This document shows, in pieces, positions 1 through 7,936 of a DNA stretch of 64,000 bases (within the stretch, counting starts at the first letter, position 1; each line of letters starts with the position of its first letter). Source of the stretch: Bog-756 sp963738545 (GTDB lineage: Bacteria; Actinomycetota; Acidimicrobiia; Acidimicrobiales; RAAP-2); NCBI GenBank assembly GCA_963738545.1, contig CAVTXA010000003.1, forward strand, positions 62,001 to 126,000, in the 5' to 3' direction. The notes beneath the pieces are model-generated. The model saw nothing but the letters and a program-made list of their open reading frames with translations, was not told the origin of the DNA and made no database searches. The position numbers were made by a program, and so were the translations under genes.

Positions 1-1041
1 TGGGCGGCCGAGTCGGCCGAGGCCGGCTGGCCCGAGCCGGTCGTCGTGGCCCACGAGGCCCTTCCGGCCCGGTTCGACCGCTACATCATGACCGCCGGCT
101 ACAACGGCATCATCAACCGGCGCCAGTTCGACATCGACTCCCTGCAGTGGCCCACCGAGTACCGCTACCCCGACCGCACCTACCGGGACCACCTCGAACT
201 CGACATCGGCGGGACCCGGGCCGAGCTCCACCACGCCAAGGGCGAGACCGACGACCACACCTGGACCTGGTTCCCCGGGTCCAAGGTGCTGTGCTGCGGC
301 GATCTGTTCATCTGGGCCTCGCCCAACGCCGGCAACCCCCAGAAGGTCCAGCGGTACCCGCTCGAGTGGGCGGACGCCCTCCGCCAGATGCTGGCTCTCT
401 ACGACGGCCCCGACGGAGGACCCGAGGTCCTCCTGCCCGGGCACGGCTTTCCGGTCATGGGTGGCCACCGCGTGAAGCAGGCCCTCACCGACACCGCCGA
501 CCTGTTGGAGTCCCTGGTCCACCAGACCCTGGCCCTCATGAACAACGGGGCCCGCCTGGACGAGGTCATCCACACGGTCACCCCCCCGGCCCACCTGATG
601 GAGCGTCCCTACCTGCAGCCCGTCTACGACGAGCCCGAGTTCGTCGTGCGCACCGTGTGGCGGCTCTACGGGGGCTGGTGGGACGGCAACCCGGCCACGC
701 TCAAGCCGGCCCCCGAGCGGGCCCTGGCCCTCGAACTGGCCGAACTGGCCGGTGGTGCGTCCGTCCTGGCCGACCGGGCCCTGGCCCTGCTGCCCGGCGA
801 CCCCGCCGCGGGCGGGAGCCCCCCTCCGGGCCCGGACGACGGGGCGTTACGCCTGGCCGGGCACCTGGCCGAACTGGCCTGGTTGGCCGCTCCCGACGAT
901 CCCGGTGTCCAGGACGTGCGCCGCACCGTCTTCACCCGGCGAGCCGACGCGGCGTCGTCCACCATGGCCCACGGGGTCTTCGCCTGGGCGGCGCGCGAGT
1001 CCGGCGGGGCCCCTCCCGGGGCGGGGTCGCCGGGCACCTGA
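1..1041 (+). CDS. Alkylsulfatase-like metallo-beta-lactamase-fold hydrolase, 3' part
   Basis: The reading frame is open from the first base, so the gene is cut by the window edge; a GTG at 46 is in frame but lies inside the domain. The remaining 346 residues hold the late metallo-beta-lactamase elements: a His-His-Ala-Lys-Gly-Glu-Thr-Asp-Asp-His stretch (about bases 229-258), a CGDLFIWASPNAGNPQKVQR block and an LPGHG motif (433-447). These are followed by a helical region like the dimerization domain of SdsA1/BDS1-type alkyl sulfatases. The metal-binding HxHxDH motif would lie upstream of the window. The family hydrolyses alkyl sulfate or related esters with zinc; the substrate here cannot be told. 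The last 100 residues are Ala/Gly/Pro-rich and poorly conserved. The next gene is the terminal-oxidase operon, with no evident functional link. Confidence 0.75.
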   Translation, partial: WAAESAEAGWPEPVVVAHEALPARFDRYIMTAGYNGIINRRQFDIDSLQWPTEYRYPDRTYRDHLELDIGGTRAELHHAKGETDDHTWTWFPGSKVLCCGDLFIWASPNAGNPQKVQRYPLEWADALRQMLALYDGPDGGPEVLLPGHGFPVMGGHRVKQALTDTADLLESLVHQTLALMNNGARLDEVIHTVTPPAHLMERPYLQPVYDEPEFVVRTVWRLYGGWWDGNPATLKPAPERALALELAELAGGASVLADRALALLPGDPAAGGSPPPGPDDGALRLAGHLAELAWLAAPDDPGVQDVRRTVFTRRADAASSTMAHGVFAWAARESGGAPPGAGSPGT

Positions 1042-1131
1042 GAAGGCGGTCGTGGCCACCCGCCTGAACTGGGAGTTCGTGGCGCCGAAAACTCGTCGGC
1101 TCTGAACTTCTACTTCCGGCCCCGTGCCCAC

Positions 1132-1137
1132 TAGTGT
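1132..1137 (+). promoter_or_regulatory. -10 element of the ctaCDF operon (leaderless)
   Basis: TAGTGT lies seven bases before the GTG at 1145. With the usual 6-8 base distance from -10 to start point, the transcript would begin at or next to the start codon. There is no Shine-Dalgarno sequence and no clear -35 hexamer. Confidence 0.4.
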
Positions 1138-1144
1138 CATCGCC

Positions 1145-2095
1145 GTGAACGCATTCACAACCCGGAACCCACGCCGATCACGCACCGACAACCCGGCTGC
1201 GCCCACGGTCGGATCCGACGTCGGGGACGGTGCATCGGCACCCCGTCGGCACTGGGGACGCTGGGCCGCCGGTCTGGCCGTGGGTGCACCGTTGGTGCTC
1301 GGTGGCTGCGACTTCTATCCCACGTACGGGGCCAGCCGGGGCGCGACCTCCCAGGGCCAGGACACCTTCAAGCTCTACTCGGGGATGATGACGACGGGCA
1401 TCATCGTCGGGGGCATCGTCTTCCTCCTGATCCTGTGGACCATCCTGCGCTACCGGAAGCGGGCCGGTGACGACGAGATGCCCCGCCAGTTCCACGAGAA
1501 CGTGCCCATCGAGGTCATCTACACCGTGGTGCCCATCCTCATCGTGGCCGTCCTGTTCTTCTTCACCGTCATCACCGAGAACAAGGTTGACGCCATCCAG
1601 CCGATCAACGCCCGGGTCACCTCGACGGGTCAACCCGTGGTCAACATCAGGGTCACCGCCTTCCAGTGGGGCTGGCGGTTCGACTATCCGGACCTCAACG
1701 TGGGCGTGGCCGGCGAGACCACCAACGGTCCCAACAATCACGGACCCCAGATGGTCGTCCCCACCGGGCAGACGGTGCAGATCACCCTGGTCTCCGACGA
1801 TGTCATCCACGGGTTCTACGTGCGGGACTTCAACTTCAGCCGCTACGCCCTCCCCGGTGTGGTCAACCACTTCGACCTCGACGTCCTCCAGAACGGGACC
1901 TACAACGGGCAGTGCACGCAGATCTGCGGGCTCTACCACTCCGAGATGCTGTTCAGCGTGCGCTCGGTCAGCCCCATCGCCTTCCGGGCCTGGGCCGCCG
2001 CCCAGGTACGGGCGGGTAACACCCTCCAGCGGTCGGGATCCGGCGCCCAGAACAACCCGCCACCCGATACCAAGGTCTATCCATCCAATGCCTAG
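1145..2095 (+). CDS. ctaC: Cytochrome c oxidase subunit II (aa3 type)
   Basis: This subunit takes electrons from the cytochrome bcc complex through CuA and passes them to subunit I. From the GTG at 1145 the protein has 316 residues. It shows an N-terminal hydrophobic signal with a lipobox (LVLGGC, Cys55), two membrane helices (about 81-101 and 124-144) and a periplasmic cupredoxin domain. The CuA ligands are visible: His222, Cys257, Cys261, His265, Met268. The motif reads CTQICGLYHSEM, with Gln where most relatives have Glu; that residue binds through its backbone. A GTG at 1124 would add seven residues, but 1145 fits the -10 at 1132-1137. The gene is followed after 30 bases by ctaD and then ctaF, a standard actinobacterial oxidase operon. 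The lipobox suggests a lipid-anchored mature N-terminus. Confidence 0.95.
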   Translation: MNAFTTRNPRRSRTDNPAAPTVGSDVGDGASAPRRHWGRWAAGLAVGAPLVLGGCDFYPTYGASRGATSQGQDTFKLYSGMMTTGIIVGGIVFLLILWTILRYRKRAGDDEMPRQFHENVPIEVIYTVVPILIVAVLFFFTVITENKVDAIQPINARVTSTGQPVVNIRVTAFQWGWRFDYPDLNVGVAGETTNGPNNHGPQMVVPTGQTVQITLVSDDVIHGFYVRDFNFSRYALPGVVNHFDLDVLQNGTYNGQCTQICGLYHSEMLFSVRSVSPIAFRAWAAAQVRAGNTLQRSGSGAQNNPPPDTKVYPSNA

Positions 2096-2125
2096 CCAAG
2101 CGATGTCTACTCCAAAGGGACCCGC

Positions 2126-3889
2126 ATGACGACGACGATCGAACCGCCCGAGCTGATCACCCCCGAGGAGCCCGGTGGGCCCGACGGCCACACCCCGGGT
2201 GCCGACCACGCCCACGACGACCACGCCCACCACCAGGGGCCGACGGGCATCCTCAACTGGCTTACCTCGACCGACCACAAGGTGATCGGCAAGAGCTACA
2301 TGATCACGTCGCTGGTCCTGTTCTTCATCGCCGGCATCATGGCTCTGGTCATCCGGGCCCAACTGGCTACGCCGACCAGCTCGCTCGTCTCCTTCCAGAC
2401 CTACAACGAGCTGTTCACCATGCACGGCAGCCTCATGCTGTACCTGTTCGCCGGGCCCTTCGCCTTCGGCGGCCTGGCCAACTACATCGTGCCGCTCCAG
2501 GTGGGCGCCCCCGACATGGCCTTCCCCCGCCTCAACGCCCTCTCGTACTGGCTGTACCTCGGCGGGTCGATCACCATGATGTCCGGGTTCGTGGTGGCCG
2601 GCGGGGCGGCCAGCTTCGGCTGGGTGGCCTACGCCCCGCTGTCCAACGCCACCAACTCCCCCGGGGCCGGTGCCGACCTGTGGTTGATGGCCCTGGCCCT
2701 GACCGGGTTCTCGGCCATCTTCACCGGCGTGAACCTGTGCGCCACCATCTTCTATCTACGAGCGCCGGGCATGACCATGTTCCGAGTGCCCATCTTCTCG
2801 TGGAACATGCTGGTCACCGCCATCCTCATCCTCATCGCCTTCCCCGTGCTGTTCGGGGCGGTGGTGCTGCTGTTCTGCGACCGGCATTTCGGGACGCACA
2901 TCTTCACCGTGCAGGGCGGAGGCGTGCCCGTGCTCTGGCAGAACCTCTTCTGGTTCTTCGGTCACCCCGAGGTGTACATCCTGGCCCTGCCGTACTTCGG
3001 CATGGTCACCGACATCATCCCGGTGTTCTCCCGCAAGCCCCTATTCGGCTACAAGGGCATGGTCTTCGCCACCATGACCATCGCCGCGCTCTCGACGGGG
3101 GTGTGGGCCCACCACATGTTCACCACCGGGGTGGTGCTGTTGCCCTTCTTCTCCCTCCTCTCCTACGCCATCGCCATTCCCACCGGTATCAAGTTCTTCA
3201 ACTGGATCGGGACGATGTGGGGAGGCCAACTCAGCTTCCAGACACCCATGTTGTTCAGCGTGGGCTTCCTCTTCGCCTTCCTCATGGGCGGGGTCACCGG
3301 CGTGCTCCTGGCGTCTCCGCCGGTCGACTTCATGACCCACGACACCTACTTCGTGGTGGCCCACTTCCACCAGGTGCTGATCGGCACCGCCGTCTTCGCC
3401 GGCTTCGCCGGCTTCTACTTCTGGTACCCGAAGATGTTCGGGAGGATGCTCCGGGAGAACCTCGGCAAATGGCACTTCTGGGGACTGTTCATCGGCTTCT
3501 GGGTGACCTTCATGCCCCAGTACGTGGTGGGCCTGGACGGGATGCCGAGACGGGTGGCCGCCTACCTGCCGTCCAACGGCTGGACCACCCTCAACGTCAT
3601 CTCGACGGTGGGAGCCTTCATCATCGGTGCCTCGTTCCTGTTCTTCCTGGCCAATCTGTGGGTGTCCTGGCGCCATCCCATCCCCGCCGGTGACAACCCC
3701 TGGGACGGGCACGCCCTCGAGTGGTTCACCTCGTCCCCGCCGCCGCACCACAACTACACCCACCTGCCCCCGATCCGCTCGGAGCGGCCGACCTGGGACG
3801 CCAACCACCCCGAGCACCGGACCATCCACAAGGCCCCGAAGGTCCGGCCCCCGGTGGACGAACCCGAGACGGTGGGCGCGCCCTCATGA
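2126..3889 (+). CDS. ctaD: Cytochrome c oxidase subunit I (heme a / heme a3-CuB)
   Basis: Catalytic subunit of the aa3 oxidase that reduces O2 to water and pumps protons. It has 587 residues and twelve membrane helices. Visible ligands: His100 (heme a), His280, His329 and His330 (CuB), His413 (heme a3), His415 (heme a). The GHPEVYIL motif (279-286) carries the D-channel Glu282 and the cross-linked Tyr284, which marks a type A1 enzyme. The heme motif reads HFHQVL where most relatives have HFHYVL. The N-terminus has a His-rich stretch (about 22-36, eight His) that could bind metal. The C-terminal 60 residues are hydrophilic. The stop codon overlaps the ctaF start (ATGA), so the two are translationally coupled. 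Confidence 0.97.
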   Translation: MTTTIEPPELITPEEPGGPDGHTPGADHAHDDHAHHQGPTGILNWLTSTDHKVIGKSYMITSLVLFFIAGIMALVIRAQLATPTSSLVSFQTYNELFTMHGSLMLYLFAGPFAFGGLANYIVPLQVGAPDMAFPRLNALSYWLYLGGSITMMSGFVVAGGAASFGWVAYAPLSNATNSPGAGADLWLMALALTGFSAIFTGVNLCATIFYLRAPGMTMFRVPIFSWNMLVTAILILIAFPVLFGAVVLLFCDRHFGTHIFTVQGGGVPVLWQNLFWFFGHPEVYILALPYFGMVTDIIPVFSRKPLFGYKGMVFATMTIAALSTGVWAHHMFTTGVVLLPFFSLLSYAIAIPTGIKFFNWIGTMWGGQLSFQTPMLFSVGFLFAFLMGGVTGVLLASPPVDFMTHDTYFVVAHFHQVLIGTAVFAGFAGFYFWYPKMFGRMLRENLGKWHFWGLFIGFWVTFMPQYVVGLDGMPRRVAAYLPSNGWTTLNVISTVGAFIIGASFLFFLANLWVSWRHPIPAGDNPWDGHALEWFTSSPPPHHNYTHLPPIRSERPTWDANHPEHRTIHKAPKVRPPVDEPETVGAPS

Positions 3890-4278
3890 GGGTCAACGGC
3901 ATCTTCCTCAGCGCCATCGGCGTCTTCTTCGGGATCATCGGCCTCGTCTACTGGTTCACCGGGTACGAGGACGGCGGGTTCGCCATGCTCATCGGGTCGG
4001 CGCTGTTGGGCATCCTGCCCGGGTCGTACTACCTCTGGTGGTCCTACAACATGAAGCCGCAGCCCGATGACGACCCCGATGCCGAGATGGCTGAAGGGGC
4101 GGGCACCGTCGAGTCGTTCCCCGGCTCGAGCATCTGGCCCTTCGTCTTGGGCGTGGGCGCCATGTTCACCGTGCTGACCTTCATCTTCGGTCTGTGGCTG
4201 GCCCCCATCGGCGGGGCGCTGATCCTGTCGGCGGCCATCGGTGGGACCATGGAGTCCCGCCGCGGCGGAACCATCTGA
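3886..4278 (+). CDS. ctaF: Cytochrome c oxidase subunit IV (actinobacterial type)
   Basis: A 130-residue membrane protein with four predicted helices: two at the N-terminus, an acidic loop (PDDDPDAEMAEG), then two more. Size, topology and position directly after ctaD match the actinobacterial CtaF subunit, a non-catalytic part of the bcc-aa3 supercomplex. The ATG overlaps the TGA of ctaD. The reading frame is open upstream inside ctaD, but this start gives the usual family length. It is the last gene of ctaCDF; a small hairpin follows. Confidence 0.9.
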   Translation: MRVNGIFLSAIGVFFGIIGLVYWFTGYEDGGFAMLIGSALLGILPGSYYLWWSYNMKPQPDDDPDAEMAEGAGTVESFPGSSIWPFVLGVGAMFTVLTFIFGLWLAPIGGALILSAAIGGTMESRRGGTI

Positions 4279-4294
4279 GCGGTACCCCCGGCCC

Positions 4295-4310
4295 GACGGA
4301 TCGTTCCGTT
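4295..4310. terminator. Possible weak terminator between convergent ctaF and M20 gene
   Basis: ACGGA (4296-4300), loop TCGT, TCCGT (4305-4309), with one flanking G-T pair. It is the only inverted repeat I see in the 51-base gap between the two converging genes. It is short and lacks a U tract. Confidence 0.3.
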
Positions 4311-4329
4311 CGGTCACGCGAGCCCAGCG

Positions 4330-5790
4330 CTAGAGCACGACGGTCCGACCCCCCGACGACCGGTCGGCGTGCGCATCCACCAGCAGGGCCAGTGAGGCGG
4401 TGATCCGCTCGGCGGTGGGCATGTGGAGCCCCTCGTCGGGACCGTGGGCGTTGGATCCCGGCCCGAGCACACCGAGGGCCAGAATCTGTGCCTCGGGGAA
4501 CTGGGCGGCCAGCCAGCCCATGAACGGGATGGTCCCTCCCTCACCCAGCCGACCGGAGGGCTGGTCGAAGCAGGCCACCGACGCGTCATCGAGGGCGGCG
4601 GCCAGCCACGGCGCCAGCGGAGGTGCCGACCACCCGCCGGCGGGCGGAGCGGCGTCCCACACCACGCTGGCCCCATAGGGGGGGTCGGCGGTCAGCACCC
4701 GGTTGAGGGCCTCGTGGGCGACATCGGGATCGACCGTCGGGGGAAGGCGGACGACCAGTTTTAACGAGGTGAAGGGCCGGAGCACGGCACCGGCGTCGGC
4801 CGACGGAGGGAGGCCGTCGGCCCCGACCACGGCCACCGATGCCCGCCACGCCACCCGGAGGGCCCGGTCGGCGTCGCTCGCCCCCTGCAGGGCGAGGCCG
4901 TCCACCACAGGGAACTCCGACGACTCGAGGCCGGCGCCAACCCGCGCCCGGACCAGGTCCTCGGCGGCGGCCAGCGCCCCATCCGGCGGTTCCGCCCAGA
5001 GCTCGGGCAGGCGCACATCGCCGGTGACCGGATCCTCGATGCGGTCGAGCAGAAGCCGGGCGATCCGGAACGAGGAGGGCACCACCGCGCCGGCCGATCC
5101 GCTGTGCACCCCGTGCTCGAGCACCCGGACGGTGAGGGTCCCGACGATGGCGCCGCGGAGGGAGGTGGTCACCCACAGCCGCTCGTAGGTCGGGCTGCCC
5201 GAATCGAGGGCGATGACCACGTCGGGCACGCCGATCTTGTCGGCCAGGTGAGCCAGGACCTGGCGCAGGTGGGGGCTGCCGCTCTCCTCGGATCCCTCAG
5301 CCAGGATGACGCAGCGGCCATGGCGACCGCCCCCGGCCTGCACGGCCTCGAGGGCCAGGAGCGCCGACGGTAGGGCGTAGCCGTCATCGGCCACGCCGCG
5401 GGCGTAGATCCACTCGCCCTCCACCACCGGGGTCCACGGCCCCCGCCCGGCGGTCCACCCGTCGAAGGGTGGCTGTTTGTCATAGTGCCCGTAGATCAAC
5501 ACGGTCCCGGTGGCGCCGGGATCGCTGGCCGGCACGTCCACCACCACGGTGGGGGTGAGACCTCCGATCCGCAGCACTTCGACGGTGGCCCCGGGCAGCT
5601 CACGGCGGCGGGCCCAGTCGGCCAAGAGCTCGGCGGTGTCCGACAGCAGGCCGTGGGCCTCCCAGTCGGGGTCGTAGGCGGGGGACACGCCGGGGATCGA
5701 GGCGTAGGTCTCGAGGAGGGGAAGAACGTCGGCGGACCAGTGGGACCGGGCATGGGCCAGGACATCGTCGGTTCGGAGCGAGGTGGTCAT
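4330..5790 (-). CDS. M20-family metallopeptidase / dipeptidase
   Basis: A 486-residue zinc peptidase of the M20 carnosinase/dipeptidase group, expected to cleave dipeptides or acylated amino acids in the cytoplasm. Family motifs are present in order: GHYDKQP (first metal ligand His and the following Asp), RGVADDG (bridging Asp), EGSEESGS (catalytic Glu and adjacent metal Glu), and near the C-terminus a HGPDEGLHMPTAERI segment supplying the last His. The lid domain sits between. Start: the ATG at 5790 follows a TAGGAT hexamer by eight bases and gives the family length; the frame is open far upstream, but that sequence is Arg/Gly-rich and not conserved-looking. It stands alone, convergent with ctaF and divergent from the leader ORF and membrane gene. 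Substrate specificity is unknown. Confidence 0.88.
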   Translation of the reverse strand: MTTSLRTDDVLAHARSHWSADVLPLLETYASIPGVSPAYDPDWEAHGLLSDTAELLADWARRRELPGATVEVLRIGGLTPTVVVDVPASDPGATGTVLIYGHYDKQPPFDGWTAGRGPWTPVVEGEWIYARGVADDGYALPSALLALEAVQAGGGRHGRCVILAEGSEESGSPHLRQVLAHLADKIGVPDVVIALDSGSPTYERLWVTTSLRGAIVGTLTVRVLEHGVHSGSAGAVVPSSFRIARLLLDRIEDPVTGDVRLPELWAEPPDGALAAAEDLVRARVGAGLESSEFPVVDGLALQGASDADRALRVAWRASVAVVGADGLPPSADAGAVLRPFTSLKLVVRLPPTVDPDVAHEALNRVLTADPPYGASVVWDAAPPAGGWSAPPLAPWLAAALDDASVACFDQPSGRLGEGGTIPFMGWLAAQFPEAQILALGVLGPGSNAHGPDEGLHMPTAERITASLALLVDAHADRSSGGRTVVL

Positions 5791-5798
5791 GGCCCGTG

Positions 5799-5804
5799 AT
5801 CCTA
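5799..5804 (-). promoter_or_regulatory. -10 element of the M20 peptidase gene
   Basis: Read on the minus strand, TAGGAT lies eight bases upstream of the ATG at 5790. No Shine-Dalgarno sequence intervenes, so a leaderless message is likely. There is no good -35. Confidence 0.35.
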
Positions 5805-5833
5805 GAGGCGCGGACCCCGGCCGCCCACCGCCT

Positions 5834-5862
5834 TTGACCCACTGAAGGCTCTCCCCTACTGT
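5834..5862 (+). promoter_or_regulatory. Strong sigma-70-type promoter before a leader ORF
   Basis: TTGACC (5834-5839), a 17-base spacer, TACTGT (5857-5862). This is the best-formed promoter in the window. The expected start point, about seven bases after the -10, falls on the ATG at 5869. Confidence 0.6.
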
Positions 5863-5868
5863 CCAGCC

Positions 5869-5922
5869 ATGACACGCGCGACCACCGTCGCCCCGCTCCG
5901 GCCCACCTCGCCGCCCAGCTGA
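5869..5922 (+). CDS. Putative 17-residue leader peptide
   Basis: ATG at 5869 opens a 17-codon frame (MTRATTVAPLRPTSPPS) ending in TGA at 5920-5922, four bases before the GTG of the membrane-protein gene. The ATG sits where the 5834-5862 promoter should start transcription, so it could be translated as a leaderless start. It has no runs of Trp, His or Cys that would indicate classical attenuation; it is rich in Thr, Pro and Arg. The likely role, if translated, is to deliver ribosomes to the downstream GTG. Confidence 0.4.
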   Translation: MTRATTVAPLRPTSPPS

Positions 5923-5926
5923 TTCC

Positions 5927-7912
5927 GTGTCCGTCGTCGACCACCTGCCGCTCGTCGCCGGCGGGCGGGTGTCAGAGCATCCGGGATGGACGGACCTGGT
6001 CCCCGACGACCCGGCCCGCCCCTGGGAGGGGCCACCGGGTGAACGGCCGCACGGTGGCCAGGGCCCCCACCGGGAGGAACCGCACCGCGGCCCGGCGTGG
6101 CCCACCGGACGGGTGGTGGTGGCCGTGGGCATCGTGGTGGTGGCCCTCCTGCCCCTGCTGGCCGTCCTCCTGCAGCGCTGGGGACGTCCCTACGTGCCCG
6201 TGGCCGACCAGGCCATCGAGGACCTGCGCATCCGGGATGCGTTGACCTTCTCGGCCAACACGCCGCTCACCGGGCCGTACAGCCGGTTCGGATGGGACCA
6301 TCCCGGCCCGATGATCTACTACCTGATGGCCCCGTTCTCGTGGGCGCTGCGCCAGCGGGCCTGGTCCCTGATCGTGGGCAACGTGGTGCTTCAGGGTGCG
6401 GCCGTGGTCTGGACGGCCCGCCTGGCCTGGAGGTGGGGGGGCCTGCGGTGGATGGTCCCGTGGCTGGCCGTGATCACCCTGTCCTACTGGGCCACCGGAC
6501 CGGCCATCTTCGACCAGCTGTGGAACCCCTACCTGCCCTTCCCCTTCTTCACCCTGCTCCTCCTGCAGGCCTGGTTGGTGGCCGTGGGCGAGAGCCGACG
6601 GCTGGCGGGGATGGCCTTCGTGGCCTCCCTCCTCGTCCAGACCCACATCGGCTACGCCCTGCCGGTCACGGCGATCGTCGTCTGGGCCCTGGTCAGGCTG
6701 GGCGTGACCGAGCACCGGGCCGGCCGGACACTCCGACGGTGGAGCCTCTGGCGCCTACCGCTGCTGGTGGTGGGTGTCCTGTGGTGCGTGCCCGTGGTGG
6801 TCGACACCGTGATGCACCCGCCGGGCAATCTGGTCCGCCTCGTCCAGTCCTACCTCGGGCACGGCACGGCCCGGCTCGGACCGGTCCTCGGCCTCCACGG
6901 GTCGCTCGGCTTCCTGGCCACCGAGTTCCGGTGGCGACCGCCCTGGCTCGGCGGACCCGATCCGGCCGTCACCTACTCCTCGTTGACGCTGCCCTCGTCG
7001 ATCGGGTGGATGGTGGTCCCAGCCGTCCTCATCGGGATGTCCTGGGGCCTGGCCCAATGGCGCCGTCGGGACGATCTCCGTGCCCTGGCCGAACTGCTGG
7101 CCCTGTCCGTCGGGGCCGGCGTGGTGGCGCTCTCGGTGGTCACCGGTGAGGCGCTCCCCTACCTGTTCCTGTGGCGCATCCCCATCGGATGCGCCACGGT
7201 GATCCTGAGCCTGGTCGTGATCGTCGAGTCGCTCCGGGGCCGTGGTCGGTGGGCCCTGGCCGCACTGTGCTGCCTGCTGGCCGCGTTGACCGTCGTGGCC
7301 TCGGTCGGCGTGACCCGGGCGGTGGCCGACTCGGGTGGACCCGTGGCTCCCATCGAGCCGGCGGCGACCTCGATCCTCAGCCAGCTGGGCCACGAGAGCC
7401 AACCGAGGGGAGCCGTCCTGGTGCGGACCTACGGGTCCCTCCTCGGCGGACTGGGCGACGCCGTGGTCGACCGCCTGGCGGAACAGGGCCGGCCCGTCTT
7501 CGTCGACCGCGGCCTGGGCTACGAGTACGGCTACGATCGCACGGCCCGCCCCGCCCAGGTCGGCGCGGTGTGGTTCGTCATCGAGGAGAGTGAGCTCTAC
7601 AGCATTCTGTCCCGGGCGCCCGCCGCCCAGGTCCTGGCCGTGTCACACCCGTTGCCGGCCCACCAACAGGCCGAGCTGGTGTCCCTCCAGCGCACCCTGG
7701 CCGACGAGCTGGCCCACGCGGGTCGATCCGATGCCATCGGTGATCTCATGACGGCAAAGGTGGTCGAGGAGCTCTCCGGGATCCCTGGGCTTTCCCGGAG
7801 CGATCTCCGACGGCTGGCTGCCCTCAACCGGGTCGTCGTCCGGCACACCTGCCTGTGCGCCGTGGTGGCGTTCCGACCCGACCAGATCCCGTCGTTCGTG
7901 GTGGCCAGCTGA
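5927..7912 (+). CDS. Polytopic membrane protein, GT-C glycosyltransferase-like
   Basis: A 661-residue integral membrane protein: a hydrophilic Pro/Gly/His-rich N-terminus (about 1-60), then roughly ten to twelve hydrophobic helices to about residue 480, and a soluble C-terminal domain of about 180 residues. Between helix 1 and 2 is a long loop with an Asp-Gln-Ala-Ile-Glu-Asp segment followed by TGPYSRFGWDHPGP. An acidic first periplasmic loop followed by many helices is the architecture of GT-C enzymes (PMT/ArnT/arabinosyl-transferase type), but I do not recognise a specific family, so donor and acceptor are unknown. The GTG at 5927 is preceded by the leader ORF and promoter. It converges on the ABC permease gene with a 24-base gap. 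Confidence 0.6.
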   Translation: MSVVDHLPLVAGGRVSEHPGWTDLVPDDPARPWEGPPGERPHGGQGPHREEPHRGPAWPTGRVVVAVGIVVVALLPLLAVLLQRWGRPYVPVADQAIEDLRIRDALTFSANTPLTGPYSRFGWDHPGPMIYYLMAPFSWALRQRAWSLIVGNVVLQGAAVVWTARLAWRWGGLRWMVPWLAVITLSYWATGPAIFDQLWNPYLPFPFFTLLLLQAWLVAVGESRRLAGMAFVASLLVQTHIGYALPVTAIVVWALVRLGVTEHRAGRTLRRWSLWRLPLLVVGVLWCVPVVVDTVMHPPGNLVRLVQSYLGHGTARLGPVLGLHGSLGFLATEFRWRPPWLGGPDPAVTYSSLTLPSSIGWMVVPAVLIGMSWGLAQWRRRDDLRALAELLALSVGAGVVALSVVTGEALPYLFLWRIPIGCATVILSLVVIVESLRGRGRWALAALCCLLAALTVVASVGVTRAVADSGGPVAPIEPAATSILSQLGHESQPRGAVLVRTYGSLLGGLGDAVVDRLAEQGRPVFVDRGLGYEYGYDRTARPAQVGAVWFVIEESELYSILSRAPAAQVLAVSHPLPAHQQAELVSLQRTLADELAHAGRSDAIGDLMTAKVVEELSGIPGLSRSDLRRLAALNRVVVRHTCLCAVVAFRPDQIPSFVVAS

Positions 7913-7936
7913 TCCGGACGGCTCCCGTGCGGTGGC

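Noticed and set aside
5791..6132. N-terminal extension of the M20 peptidase (frame open to 6132)
   Set aside because: The extra 114 residues are Arg/Gly-rich, overlap the divergent gene and its promoter, and exceed the family length.
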